A DNA stretch of 64,000 nt, taken from NCBI GenBank assembly GCA_021234155.1, contig JAJEKV010000066.1, positions 374,001-438,000 on the forward strand. The letters are read 5' to 3'. The notes beneath the pieces were generated by a model. That model was not told the DNA's origin, ran no database searches, and worked only from the letters and a program-made list of their open reading frames with translations. This DNA is from Isoetes taiwanensis (lineage: Eukaryota; Streptophyta; Lycopodiopsida; Isoetales; Isoetaceae). The position numbers and the translations under genes are program-made. Positions 9,802 to 19,449 of this stretch are shown here, piece by piece (positions within the stretch are counted from its first letter, which is position 1; each line of letters begins with the position of its first letter).

Positions 9802-12800
9802 TTAAGGAGAGAAAAAAAAACTTATCATTAAGAAGATGAAAATTTACATTGAACAAAGTCTAAAAGGACGATCAAAATTGAAATATTTCTTCCATAATAG
9901 ATGGCTATATCGAACCACGATAGATTGGGTTTCCAAAGATATAATAATAAAGCCATTTTAGGATAGTTTGTGCGCGATCTTGTCCGTTGATTTTATTATT
10001 TCTGAAAACTTTCATTTTAGGCCATTAGATAATTAGTTATTATTTTGCCCTCGCTATAATCAATGCATGCGAGAAACGACGGTAAACAATCTTGCCCTAT
10101 TGTATTGAGTGGGAACATTTTCTTGGAAATGGAGTGCCGTTCTTAACTCAGGATAGGACGTACTGAAAATCTCGAAAGCCTAGGGCAAAGCAGATATGGG
10201 TCGTGCATGCTTTTCAGCATACATTAAGGACGGCTTCATTGCAAATTGGTTCAGAGAATAAAAGTAAGATTAAGTTGCGGCTATGGACAGGTCGACTGGA
10301 TTCAAGTTTGTCTATATATTGTCTATTCCATTCTATTCCAGCTATTCGATCCATTCCAGCTATTCCCGGCAATGTATGTTTCCTTCCATTCTATTCTTGA
10401 TGTAAGTTTCGTCTTCTTTGGCAACATTTCTTTTTCCTCTGGGGTGGGTAACGCAGCGAGGCCACCGTCACACTAGATATGGCAGTGGATATGGCCGTTA
10501 CAATATATAAACTTCCCCATCACAATCTCTTTATTGTAATGCACTGCATGTTTTATCCACTCTCTCAATGCGTTTAAGATTCATAGATAATTTGAAGCAG
10601 CAGTATCAGGTATTCCTCCTTTCTCATCTTCTTCAGTGTCAGCAAGTTCCTTAAATGATGCTAATGCAACTATGGTATAGTTTATCTAAGTAATTTTGTA
10701 TCGATTCCGGAAAAGCCTCTTAGATGGGAGGTCAATGTTTTCCCAATTGCAGTTTGCTAGACCTCTGACAAAAGCATCTCCAATGGTGGGTTCTCCTTGC
10801 AGGCATTCATACTTTAACTAAGGTAGACTTTTCATCTAAGCTCTTCATGGGTATTTGCTATCCAGTTGACAAGAGCCGAGAAAAGGGATCATGTTTTCAT
10901 TTTATATGTCCATGGAAATTGATATAAGAGTAATTTTGGAGCTTTTTCTAAGGTTTCATTCCAAATCCATAAGGGTAATTTTCAATTTGTGTTTGCAGAA
11001 CCAATTTCCCCAAAAGAACTTGCCCATCATTTGCAAATATCTTCCATATCTTGCAAGCAGGTACATATTCTGCTCCATGCTCCATCGCATAGAATCTTTT
11101 CATAATTTCTATTTCGAATCCTCATACGTAATCTTCGATCATTGGTTGCTTAATTAACTACCATGCTGTGCATTTCTCGCTTTAATTCTTCATTTAGGAA
11201 ATCATTATGCTTGCTCTGGAATTTGGAAAAAGCCAAAATAGATCAGAAACACATTCCTAGGATGGGTCCTAAGATACAATCAAGTGGCCACTCATCGGCG
11301 TTCTCTTGAGCTCCTTTTTCATTCTTTCTCTTTTGCCTCCACCTAGGAAGTGTAAGATTAGGAAGTTTGCAAGATTAGGAAGTTTGCTGAGTGTTTAACT
11401 TTGTATACTAGATTGTTATTGGGGGACTGCCGCCGCGATGCGGCGCCAAGTCGTCGTGGGGACGTGGCAGGCCGTCCCGACACGTCACGCAGGGCCTCTG
11501 CTGACGCTCCTGCATTTGTTCATTTTCTTCATCTAATGTGCATAAATTGAAGTAAGGACCATGTGCTTTATCCTTATATGGGTCGTAGATCCTCACATCA
11601 AAGGTTGCATGATCTGTATTATATTGAATGTTGAAAGTTTGGTCATAACACATGTTTCAAAGATGGCAACAAATAGCCAGCTACACACGAGAGTATAGTA
11701 TTAAGTTACATACTTGTTTTTCAATGATGCAGGTCATGCATGTATTAGCTTTGGTATTACACTATGAAAGTCACATCACGGGACACTTGAAAGCCATTAA
11801 GGAGTGTTTGAAATTGACGTCCCGAGTTTTGGATTGTGTAGGAACTTTCAGGTCATGTAAACAATGTACTATGCAGTTGCTTGGTTGTGCTTTTGTCTCT
11901 TGACATCATACATTTCTACGGTCTATAATATTTTTAGAGGACCATCTGCATCTAGAGTTGAAGAATGGAATATGCATTGCCTATATTTTTTATTTTTTAA
12001 CAATGTTGGTCTGCATCATCTGTTGGCAGTTCGTTGCCCGACATAGAAACCAAAGATGAAATAATAGATGCATTAGTAGGACAGTAGCCACAATGCCAGA
12101 GGTATGCCAGAGGTATGCCATAGGTATGGCATCAAAAGATATTGGACCCGATTGACTTGCAAGAAGGTATGCCATCAAAAAACAAGAATGTCCTCTGAGT
12201 AAGCAATAACCATGGTACTTTGTGGTGGATAAGACAAGTAGATATGAACAGTGTAACTAAGACTTCCAATGTGCCAAATGAAGGTGCACAAGGAATAAGA
12301 TTGGCAACAAGGAGATAGATAGGCTGCCAAAGGAAAACATACAACCACGACAATTATAGTAAGCCAAATGCAAACTGACTCAAGGAAAAGAACTACACGA
12401 CTTTGCGAAAATGAGCAATGATCCATAATTTATACACCAATGAATACATTCAAGTAAGAAAACAAAAAAGGATTTTGACATGAAAGATGGTCAATCTAAA
12501 GACCGCAACATAGAAACTACGAGGCTGGGCACCATAAAACGGTCGACCTAAAAAGATGAAAAAAACGAACAAATAACATGCTAAAGGAAAAAATGACAAT
12601 ACGACAACTATCCACCAAACTAAAATAGGTTATTTCTAGCTACAAAATGAAATTCATGCAAGAGGAAAAAATGACAATACGACAACTATCCACCAAACTA
12701 AAATAGGTTATTTCTAGCTACAAAATGAAATTCATGCAATGCAACTTGCATCATTTACAGAATTGGTTGCCAGCATGGATCTACTATTTGAACATTACAA

Positions 12801-13432
12801 CATTCAGATTTTAAGCAATCTTGTAAATCTACTGGGTCTATGCAAATATATGTAGCATAATAATGTCTTGAGCTTTTACCCTCAACCACCAATCCAATTT
12901 TGATTGAAATGCTAGCTAGAACTCGAGCAAAAACAAATGGATATACCCAAGCAAGTCAAGCAACTTTAACCTATTATTATTCTAAAGATAATTACTCACA
13001 AAACCAAACTTTCTTCAATGTATTTTCATCTTAAGGATGCTCTTATGTTATATGCTAAGTTTTGTTGTCAATATGGGTTTGACCTATGTTCAAATGTCTT
13101 AAATGCGACAAAGCTTTAGAAATAAATGCTTCTCTTTAAATCCCATTTGCTAAAACATCTAATAGATGATGCACCATACAAGACCTCGATCATTACCCTC
13201 CATGCATTCTCGATGCTGATCTACAAGAAACCATCTATAGATGTCTATATTTGCTGAACAAATTAACCCGTGTGAATGCAAGATAGTTGTTCTGAACATA
13301 CCAAAGTTTCACAAGTTGTATTTGAATTTAAGCTCATTAAATAAAACATTTGATTAAAACAATTTCAATCTTAAACAAGTGTATTTCTCGAATTAATCCC
13401 AATGAAAAGCCCAGCAACGCTGGGCACTTTTT
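9802..13432. other. Region without recognisable gene
   Basis: No recognisable gene is visible in about 3.6 kb. There is an ATTCC-rich run near 10318-10372 (ctattcc/cattcc units) and a GC-rich patch with a CCGCCGCGATGCGGCG hairpin at about 11428-11445. A small minus-strand frame (11408-11653) shows no family resemblance. Four spaced ggtatgcc units lie at 12098-12172, and there is a 78-bp perfect tandem duplication (listed separately). The 5' LTR of the gypsy element would be expected near 9.8-11 kb but no TG...CA boundary or tRNA-complementary site was seen. Confidence 0.6.
12584..12739. repeat. 78-bp perfect tandem duplication
   Basis: The segment starting aggaaaaaatgacaatacga and ending aaattcatgcaa occurs twice in a row with an offset of 78 bases (copies begin at about 12585 and 12663). 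No difference between the copies was seen, so the duplication is recent or under gene conversion. No gene lies in it. Confidence 0.9.
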
Positions 13433-13858
13433 CTAGTATAATATATAATTCATAAAGCCTTGCCTAACGGATCGCACTAAATTATATTTACGCCACGCTT
13501 CGTCGATGATGTCTTGGTACATTAGGGTGGGATTAATAATTAAGAGATTAAACAGGTCGTTCATGGCGTCGTAAAGTTGCCACAGATTATCGTCAATGTC
13601 GTTGAGGGCGTCCACATTACTGGTCTCCCAATAGTCCCAACCCCTCTGCATTTTACATTGTAAGTTGCGGACGGCCTTGTCTTGGAGTAACATGACAATC
13701 TCCCAGCCGTTGCCGGAGAACTGTGGCAGAGCTATTCCTGTAACAGGTGGTGCAGCAATGCTTAATTCATAATCGAGGACACTAAGTACCATTAATTTGG
13801 AAGGGAAAACAATACTGAATGCAAGAAGGCTATAGTTTTTATTTATCAATGGACACAA
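13433..13858 (-). CDS. Unknown ORF downstream of the 485-codon ORF in the LTR element
   Basis: A 141-codon open frame lies on the same strand as the larger ORF just upstream, 72 bases beyond its stop. I do not recognise it. The N-terminal 40 residues are hydrophobic (MCPLINKNYSLLAFSIVFPS). The rest is soluble-looking and helix-rich (KMQRGWDYWETSNVDAL, NDIDDNLWQLYDAMNDLFNL). A Met at residue 23 could be the true start. It may be a separate gene, an exon, or the tail of the neighbouring ORF after a frame change. Codon use looks coding, but there is no homology support. Confidence 0.35.
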   Translation of the reverse strand: MCPLINKNYSLLAFSIVFPSKLMVLSVLDYELSIAAPPVTGIALPQFSGNGWEIVMLLQDKAVRNLQCKMQRGWDYWETSNVDALNDIDDNLWQLYDAMNDLFNLLIINPTLMYQDIIDEAWRKYNLVRSVRQGFMNYILY

Positions 13859-13930
13859 AATTGCCTATATGAGTATTACATACAAAATTTGGCCTAAGGC
13901 CATACAATAGGCTTCACACAAAATCAATGC

Positions 13931-15388
13931 TTAAGAGCTTGGTCCTGCGTCCCGATCCATATCTGTAGGTGGCTCTGGTGGCCGTCGCTGGCGAAGTAAA
14001 GCGACACCGGGGCTGATGCTGAGAGCGGCAGCTGAAGCAACTGCGGGAGGAAAAGCAGTAGCCAGTGGTGCTGCGACGAGCATTGTCATGCTCATCCAAG
14101 ACGCAATATTCTGACTTAAAGCAGCGAGTGCTAAGTCATGACTTACAAGTATGGCAGAATGAAGGTTTGCAGGAAGTTTCCTGTGTCCTGCCATGACGGA
14201 CAAAGCCTTCAATGCCCAAAAAGACGCCTCGGCCTCTGGGGCAAATGCTCTGACAAAGAATAGCACCTGGCCCTGGCGAAAAGCTGAAAGGAAGAACCTC
14301 GTAAGATGTTTATTGAAAGCCGCTACCTCCGGATCTCGGGAGGTCGCTATTTCCTTTTCGAGGTTGAGGGGCACCCGTTCTGAATAGGCCTCTTCCTTCT
14401 CCTCTGTCAGATGCTCCTTATTATCACACAAATCCTCCCCCTCGTCATCTTCTTCCATGGGTATGGCCACATCGTTGATATTGGGAACATGTGGCCCCAC
14501 GGCAGCAAAGGCATCTTCAGGTGGTGGAGAAGGGGGATCTTGGAGCATCAAATGCCTCAACCCCAGCAAGGTCTCAACGGGCTCTAGATCCTCAGGGTGG
14601 AATCTAAGTAACTGCTGTACCTTTGAAGGGTAATCAGGAAGGGAGAAGTCAATGAAGTCATCCTGGCAATATTCAGCTAGCTCGTACAAAACCAGGTCCT
14701 TGTCCATACGTGGGATGTTTGCAATCACATGGTATGCCCATATAATGTCATCAAGGAGCAGGTATTCTCGGTTATTGTGGAGAATTGGAGGAAGTGCATC
14801 CAACCCGGTGAGTTTGCGACCTTGAGCTTTTGCGATGGGCGGTTCGGTGGCGAGCTGTTTCCATCGGGCAAAATCTGTATGGGTTATACGTTCATCCTCC
14901 TCTGGGTCATCGGGGATAGGTAGCTTTCCTTTCTCCAATGGAGTGGAATCAAAGTCCACATATTGGTCCATAAGAATGGCCAATGCAAAACGGACTTCAA
15001 AGTAGGTCTGATGCCATCCAAGCTGAAGTATGGGGGCATGCTTAGCCCGGCGCTGGATACCTCTGAGCATATCCTCAGCATGGCGATCATCCCCAAGCAT
15101 CTGCATAAGCACGTCCCTGTGGAGATAAAGCTGTGGAGGATTGCCATATGGGGTGCATTGGGGCACCATTTCTTGGGTATAAAACTCCAAGAAGTCTGCG
15201 TAATCCGGATGAGCCTCCATGTTAGCGATAAGGTCCACCTCCTGCAGCAAATAGGGGTGGAGAAGCTCAAAGGGAACAGCAGGATCCCAATGTTCCCCAT
15301 CCTGGTACCACTGCTGGCGCTTGGCGTAATCCATGTCTGCTAGATGGAGGAGGAGCGAAGAAGAGAGGAGCATAACACGATAATGCAA
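13931..15388 (-). CDS. Intact 485-codon ORF of unknown function inside an LTR element
   Basis: This is the longest uninterrupted frame in the window that matches no family I know. An in-frame Met at residue 19 (15334, MDYAKRQQWYQDGEHW) is a likely start. The first 18 residues are then a leader (MLLSSSLLLHLA). Residues about 20-300 are helical and acidic, with many aromatic residues (HPDYADFLEFYTQEMVPQ, YLLLDDIIWAYHVIAN, YCQDDFIDFSLPDYPSK). Residues 300-350 are very acidic and proline-rich (PPSPPPEDAF, MEEDDEGEDL). The C-terminus is alanine-rich and ends PPEPPTDMDRDAGPSS. No zinc knuckle, protease or polymerase motif is visible. It sits on the minus strand downstream of the H3-like remnant and behind the LTR and primer-binding site at 17.5 kb, so it may be element-encoded or a captured host gene. 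Confidence 0.6.
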   Translation of the reverse strand: MHYRVMLLSSSLLLHLADMDYAKRQQWYQDGEHWDPAVPFELLHPYLLQEVDLIANMEAHPDYADFLEFYTQEMVPQCTPYGNPPQLYLHRDVLMQMLGDDRHAEDMLRGIQRRAKHAPILQLGWHQTYFEVRFALAILMDQYVDFDSTPLEKGKLPIPDDPEEDERITHTDFARWKQLATEPPIAKAQGRKLTGLDALPPILHNNREYLLLDDIIWAYHVIANIPRMDKDLVLYELAEYCQDDFIDFSLPDYPSKVQQLLRFHPEDLEPVETLLGLRHLMLQDPPSPPPEDAFAAVGPHVPNINDVAIPMEEDDEGEDLCDNKEHLTEEKEEAYSERVPLNLEKEIATSRDPEVAAFNKHLTRFFLSAFRQGQVLFFVRAFAPEAEASFWALKALSVMAGHRKLPANLHSAILVSHDLALAALSQNIASWMSMTMLVAAPLATAFPPAVASAAALSISPGVALLRQRRPPEPPTDMDRDAGPSS

Positions 15389-15612
15389 ACCCTAAAAGAT
15401 AGGGGGCGTTTGTTAAAAGGTATGCCCTTTTATGGGGAATATTCCATAAAGTAAGGTACTTTATTAATATTATTATTATATGTTTTTGTTGTTTGTTTTT
15501 ATTGAACTGGAGCTTCATGTGTATTGTTTGCATGCAGATCAAGCAGTGAAACACATTGCGAAGGAAACATATAATATTAATTACAAAATTTGATATACAA
15601 GAAGATAGAATA

Positions 15613-15931
15613 CAGATCCTTTGGCATGATTGTCATGCGCTTGGCGTGTATCGCGCAAAGTTTTGCATCGCCAAAGCGCGATCAGATAGTCTTCAGCCGC
15701 CTCCTGTCGAGCAAGGATGGCATGAGTCTGAAATCAAAGATCGGTCTTAAACTCCTGTGCAATCTCTTGAACTAGGCGCTGGAATGGTAGCTTCCTAATG
15801 AGGAGCTCCGTGGTCTTCTGATATTTGCGGATTTCCCGCAAGGCCACTGTCCCGGGCTTAAACCGGTGGGGTTTTCTCAGACGGGGTGGGGGAATAGGGG
15901 GAAGTGATTTCCCTCCTGTGGCCGGTGCCGA
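15613..15931 (-). pseudogene. Histone H3 fold with altered tail (broken), inside an LTR element
   Basis: Minus-strand translation gives the H3 tail end SAPATGG (15911-15931). About 11 extra residues follow ([11 protein letters not shown]), then [19 protein letters not shown], then [27 protein letters not shown], a TGA stop (15734-15736, where H3 has Arg), FQTHAILARQEAAEDYLIAL, a one-base frameshift near 15671-15674, and GDAKLCAIHAKRMTIMPKDL. This covers alpha-N, alpha-1, alpha-2 and the start of alpha-3. The final ARRIRGERA is missing. It is closest to H3.3 (FQxHAxLALQEAAE) and not to centromeric H3, whose alpha-1 loop differs. Histone H3 forms the nucleosome core, but this copy cannot encode it without suppression of the stop and frameshift. 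It lies about 1.6 kb inside the 5' LTR at 17479-18947. Confidence 0.88.
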
Positions 15932-16049
15932 GCCCGCTCGACTAAGGCCTCCCGTCTGGCGTCTCCCTTCTTCTTTGCTACCGCGCCGACCGCTTGGAGT
16001 GAGGTCTTGTATTGCGGCCCCAAGCGTGTCGGGTTAATGGTCTTCCGCT

Positions 16050-16231
16050 TCCACTAGCTGAAGCGGTCAGCGGGCTCCTCTACACGAGTATCAACCTCTG
16101 CTGCAAGCTTGGCAGCCTCCTCAGCAAGTTTCCTGGCCTGCTCTTCGGCTAGCCGAGCTGCTTCCTGCTCTGCATGCTTCTCACGTAGGAGGCACACTTC
16201 TGTCCTTCTACGAAGCTCAGCAATATATCAG
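16050..16231 (-). pseudogene. Coiled-coil segment joining the MARTK ORF to the H3 fold
   Basis: A minus-strand frame reads IAELRRRTEVCLLREKHAEQ, then EAARLAEEQARKLAEEAAK and LAAEVDTRVEEPADRFS before a TAG. The alternating Ala/Leu/Glu pattern is a classic coiled coil of about 45 residues. It lies between the 158-codon ORF (ends 16325) and the H3 fold (from 15931), all on one strand, with frame changes between the pieces. The three pieces may be parts of one decayed gene whose protein had a long N-terminal extension before the histone fold. That is inference. Confidence 0.55.
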
Positions 16232-16324
16232 CCAGGTCAAGCCGCCATATCAAACTCAACATCTTGCAGGTCCTCCTGTGGGAACGATGGAGAGACATCT
16301 TCCCAAATAAAAATTTGAGTGTCC

Positions 16325-16801
16325 TCAATCATAATAATATGGGGGAATCACAAAATTGAGGCCCCGACACATAGCTCTCTCTCGTCCCAAGTACTGATAC
16401 TCTTGACCCCTGACAACCGGGTCTGCACGTGCTATCTGTCTAAGGTCCTCCTCATGAGCCATTGCCATGATCCTGGCGGCTTCCCGCTTAACCTCGACAT
16501 CTGCAGCTTCTTGGGCCATATCTGTAGGGTAATACTTGACTAGAGTCAGGACTTCATCCTCCTGTTCGACGAGGGTATAAGTCTGTTCCTCGGCGTTGAG
16601 CTTGAACAAGAATCTTCCTGTCAGATGGAAAACAGGGTATGGGATTCTGTCGCCCTCCATAAACCTTAGCACCAGCTGTTCGAGGAGGAGCTCGACCTTT
16701 GCAGGGTCTCCGTCTGTGTCATCTATTTCATCCCCAAGCGCGACGAAGAGTTGATATATGTCACAGCTAGAAAAACTCTTGGTCCCCTTCGTGCGCGCCA
16801 T
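16325..16801 (-). CDS. 158-codon ORF starting MARTK, first ORF after the primer-binding site
   Basis: This is the first sizeable frame downstream of the LTR leader, in the position where gag normally begins. It starts MARTKGTKSF. The first five residues equal the N-terminus of histone H3 (MARTKQTA), and of plant centromeric H3, but the rest does not resemble an H3 tail. It continues as an acidic, helical domain (IYQLFVALGDEIDDTD, VELLLEQLVLRFMEG, EVLTLVKYYPTDMAQEAADV) and ends FVIPPYYYD. One base-frame over, the reading continues (IEDTQIFIWEDVSPSFPQ), so the stop may be due to a frameshift. No known domain is recognised. The MARTK match could be chance. Together with the H3 fold downstream it suggests a heavily expanded H3-like gene. 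Confidence 0.5.
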   Translation of the reverse strand: MARTKGTKSFSSCDIYQLFVALGDEIDDTDGDPAKVELLLEQLVLRFMEGDRIPYPVFHLTGRFLFKLNAEEQTYTLVEQEDEVLTLVKYYPTDMAQEAADVEVKREAARIMAMAHEEDLRQIARADPVVRGQEYQYLGRERAMCRGLNFVIPPYYYD

Positions 16802-17465
16802 CTCTTAGCAAGTGGAGTAGCGCAAGCGGCTCAAGGGTACAAGCAAGGGCGGCTATGGCACAACGGAAGAAGGTTTCCAGAAGAAGAGTGGTACGGACCA
16901 GTCCGGCAGCTATGGCAGACGGTGGTCGGCGTGGAGAGCAACTACAATAAAGAAATGTTAAATGGAACCCTAAAAAACCCGTCCGAACTAATTCCGCCTC
17001 CCTTTTTTTTTTTTTTTCAAAAAAAGTCAACGCGTGCGGGTCAAACCGGCGCACTCGAGGATTTTTGGATTTAAAATCGAAAAAGAAATCGATATTTCCT
17101 CAAGTCCGCCGATTTTGATTTTCCCATCATATTTTAGCCATTTTGAACTATATAAGGGGTGTTCTAAGCCTAGCCTAATTCGAGGGTCCCCGACGCAATG
17201 GAACAAAAATTTTTCGATTCCGAGCTTTCTAGAGAAAGTTATGGCCATTTGAAATAAGGGACCCCGTTCTGCCCAGAACTTCACCTATGTTTTTACCTTT
17301 ATACCTCTAAATTTTTTCCTAGAACTACCTACTAACAACATTCTTGGCCTCAAACAACTAACTACAAGGCTCTAGAGGAGTCTTTCTATGTTAAGGTCCC
17401 CAACTACTTAACGTTCTATCGAGTTAGAACATGGCCAGTGCAATGATCTGGTCCACCAAAATCAT
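16802..17465 (-). other. Untranslated leader of the LTR element
   Basis: This is the segment between the primer-binding site and the first ORF on the minus strand. It contains a 15-base A-run (T-run at about 17003-17018) and the block GGCATAACTTTC(T)CTAGAAAG, reminiscent of leaders in plant gypsy elements. Short frames here look incidental. Confidence 0.55.
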
Positions 17466-17477
17466 GCTCTGATACCA
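17466..17477 (-). promoter_or_regulatory. Primer-binding site complementary to initiator tRNA-Met
   Basis: On the minus strand TGGTATCAGAGC follows the LTR end (…CGTCACA) after one base. This is the standard plant retrotransposon site that pairs with the 3' end of initiator tRNA-Met to start minus-strand DNA synthesis. It fixes the LTR at 17479-18947 as a 5' LTR and the element as minus-strand. Confidence 0.92.
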
Positions 17478-17478
17478 T

Positions 17479-18947
17479 TGTGACGCTCCCCGAACCTATA
17501 TGATGCTCCCATCGTATACATACGGGGAATCCCCTCTTCTACGGCAACAATACCACCATAGAAAGGCCCTCCGTCTGACTCGGACCACTTGTGATGGCAA
17601 GTGTCCGGGTGAAGGACACGGAGGTGTCATTCGTCCCACGCCTTCGATGGGAATCCTAATAGCGGAAGCGTACATACAAGGTTAGCACCGGGCAACAACA
17701 CAATAAATAATATACCACCACGAAGGGTGGCCCATCACCATCAATACGAACACAATGAACACGAACATATCAAAAGAAATGCATCATGAATATGGGTTCT
17801 ACCCCGGCTCAGACTCATGGGAAATCAACTGACAGTCAGGGCCTCCAGATATCAACAGACAGAATCATAACAATGGTATTGGCTGGCATAGAGCAATGGC
17901 TAGGGTAGTCCACTCCATCCGCCCCTCCTGTGCACACTTTGCAGATAGGCTGGAAGATGCTATGGCGTGATTGTAGCCTTCCGGAGACACAATTCCATGG
18001 AATCACCCTATGGAACTACTCCGGGTTGCATCTCCCCGGTCCGATGAGGCAGGCGGAGAGGCGCCCCTCCCGAGTATGATGGATCCCGGGTGTGCTAGAG
18101 AACGTGCCCCCCTTAGAGACCCCCGCCTTTCGTGCATCCCACTTACTCCCCTAAATCTAAAAGGCGGCTGCCCGGCCCGTTCGAGCCCCGGGCATCAAGA
18201 ATATTGGCTCGATACACGCAAGGGGGAGTGTCGGACCCATACCCGGCCCTCTGGGTGGATCAGAGGGAGTCCTCAGAGCCGAAGCTAGGCAAGACCAGCC
18301 CCGATTCACCATCATACTCGTTGTCTGGTGCTGAATCACATCATAGTATCCACAGCCAGGTGGGCTCTTGTGCACAGGCCGCATTTACTGGGATTTAAGG
18401 GGTTCTAGCTAGGAACATCACTAAATCTAAATAGCTTTCAAGTCTCTACCCCCCTCTAACCCCATACATCACGGAGGAACAGAAAGAGAGAACAGAATCT
18501 GATACAACATCCATAATCATCATAACTAGATCATAACATAGAATATAATCATCCATATACCTCAAACAAGGGTTAGAATAGTACATAACTACCTAGAAAC
18601 TGACTTGTATCCTGATTGGACCCGTTATCTCGAAGAACATCCATGGAAAAGGTCAGGTGTTGGGTTGTGATAGCTTCCTCCTCCCTCTGCTCTTCCCAAA
18701 CTCGAATTTGGGTGGAACTGGGATGGAGAGCTCAATTTGCCACCCCAAAGATGGCAACCTGCCCTTGGCCAATCGAGTGAGGCCAAGTGGCACCTTCCTA
18801 CTGGCCTACATAGCTAACTAATACCATTAGTTAGTGTAGTGTTTAATGTCAATAATCCTTCTTAAGTGAATTCCCAATGGTTCCCAATACCTTAGTGACG
18901 TGTCAGGTACGGTATACGCGTACCGTATACTTACATGGAACGTCACA
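17479..18947 (-). mobile_element. 5' LTR (1469 bp) of a minus-strand LTR retrotransposon
   Basis: On the plus strand the repeat runs from TGTGACGCTCCCC to GGAACGTCACA. The element-strand ends are therefore TGTGACG…CGTCACA, with a 7-bp terminal inverted repeat. A primer-binding site follows immediately. Blocks in it (for example the segment around 18360-18470 containing taccccc, tgctagga and cccatgg-like strings) match, in reverse, the plus-strand LTR copies at 42303-42930 and 47815-52280. At least three LTRs of one family are therefore present. No second LTR in this orientation was found between 9.8 and 13.4 kb, so the 3' end of this element is deleted or lies elsewhere. Confidence 0.88.
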
Positions 18948-19094
18948 TTTTGCAGATAATAATCGGACTTCCCTGTCATATAATCAGACTTCCTTGCATG
19001 CTTATATCATATGACAAATCCGATATGTCTCTCTTATTTAAAAGAATGGCAGAAACTCAGCTCATCGTTGACAGGCTCATGGCATTGAGGAGGT

Positions 19095-19449
19095 TTTCAG
19101 GCTCTTGGAGCGTTTTAAAAATCAGAAGTTCTGTCTACTCATGGGATATCTTGGTTACTAAGGTTGGTAACAAGTTGTTTTTGACAAAGGGACAATGCCC
19201 CCTTGATTTATTATATTAAAATAGATGAACTGACTCAAGAACCTTTACCGTAGTTTAAGGAAGATATTAACTCTGCACATTCTCTAGCTGTAGAAGCTGC
19301 CTACATTAATCAGAATTTCTCTCAACAGGTTCTTGTTAGGGATGGTAACAAAGTTGAACTGCAAGAGCCAACAAGCACTGAGTTAAAAAATAATGCCAAT
19401 AAGCTTGCAGAATGGACGGCACAAGCACTTTTGGCAGCCATTCAGAACA
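19095..19449 (+). pseudogene. eIF3 subunit D pseudogene (internal deletions)
   Basis: The plus-strand reading gives LLERFKNQKF, then SVYSWDILVTKVGNKLF, LDLLY, a frame change, DELTQEPLP, a TAG, FKEDINSAHSLAVEAAYINQ, NFSQQVLVRDGNKV and TELKNNANKLAEWTAQALLA. These are consecutive blocks of translation initiation factor eIF3d, which in the functional protein contributes to cap binding. Two stretches are missing: one between the RFKN block and SVYSW, and about 60-70 residues between RDGNKV and TELKNN. No introns interrupt the blocks, which fits a retrocopy, but no poly(A) or TSD was identified. It begins just right of the LTR end at 18947. Confidence 0.88.

Noticed and set aside
15613-15874. Centromeric histone CENH3 reading of the H3 fold
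   Set aside because: Alpha-1 and loop sequence ([16 protein letters not shown]) is that of canonical or H3.3-type H3, without the longer loop 1 and the typical CENH3 changes. Only AAEDYL is shared.
15825-16037. Arginine- and proline-rich plus-strand frame
   Set aside because: It is the antisense of the histone H3 tail and coiled-coil region.
17466-18947. Solo LTR interpretation of the minus-strand LTR
   Set aside because: A correct primer-binding site and leader follow directly, so it is a 5' LTR with interior attached, even though its partner LTR was not found.
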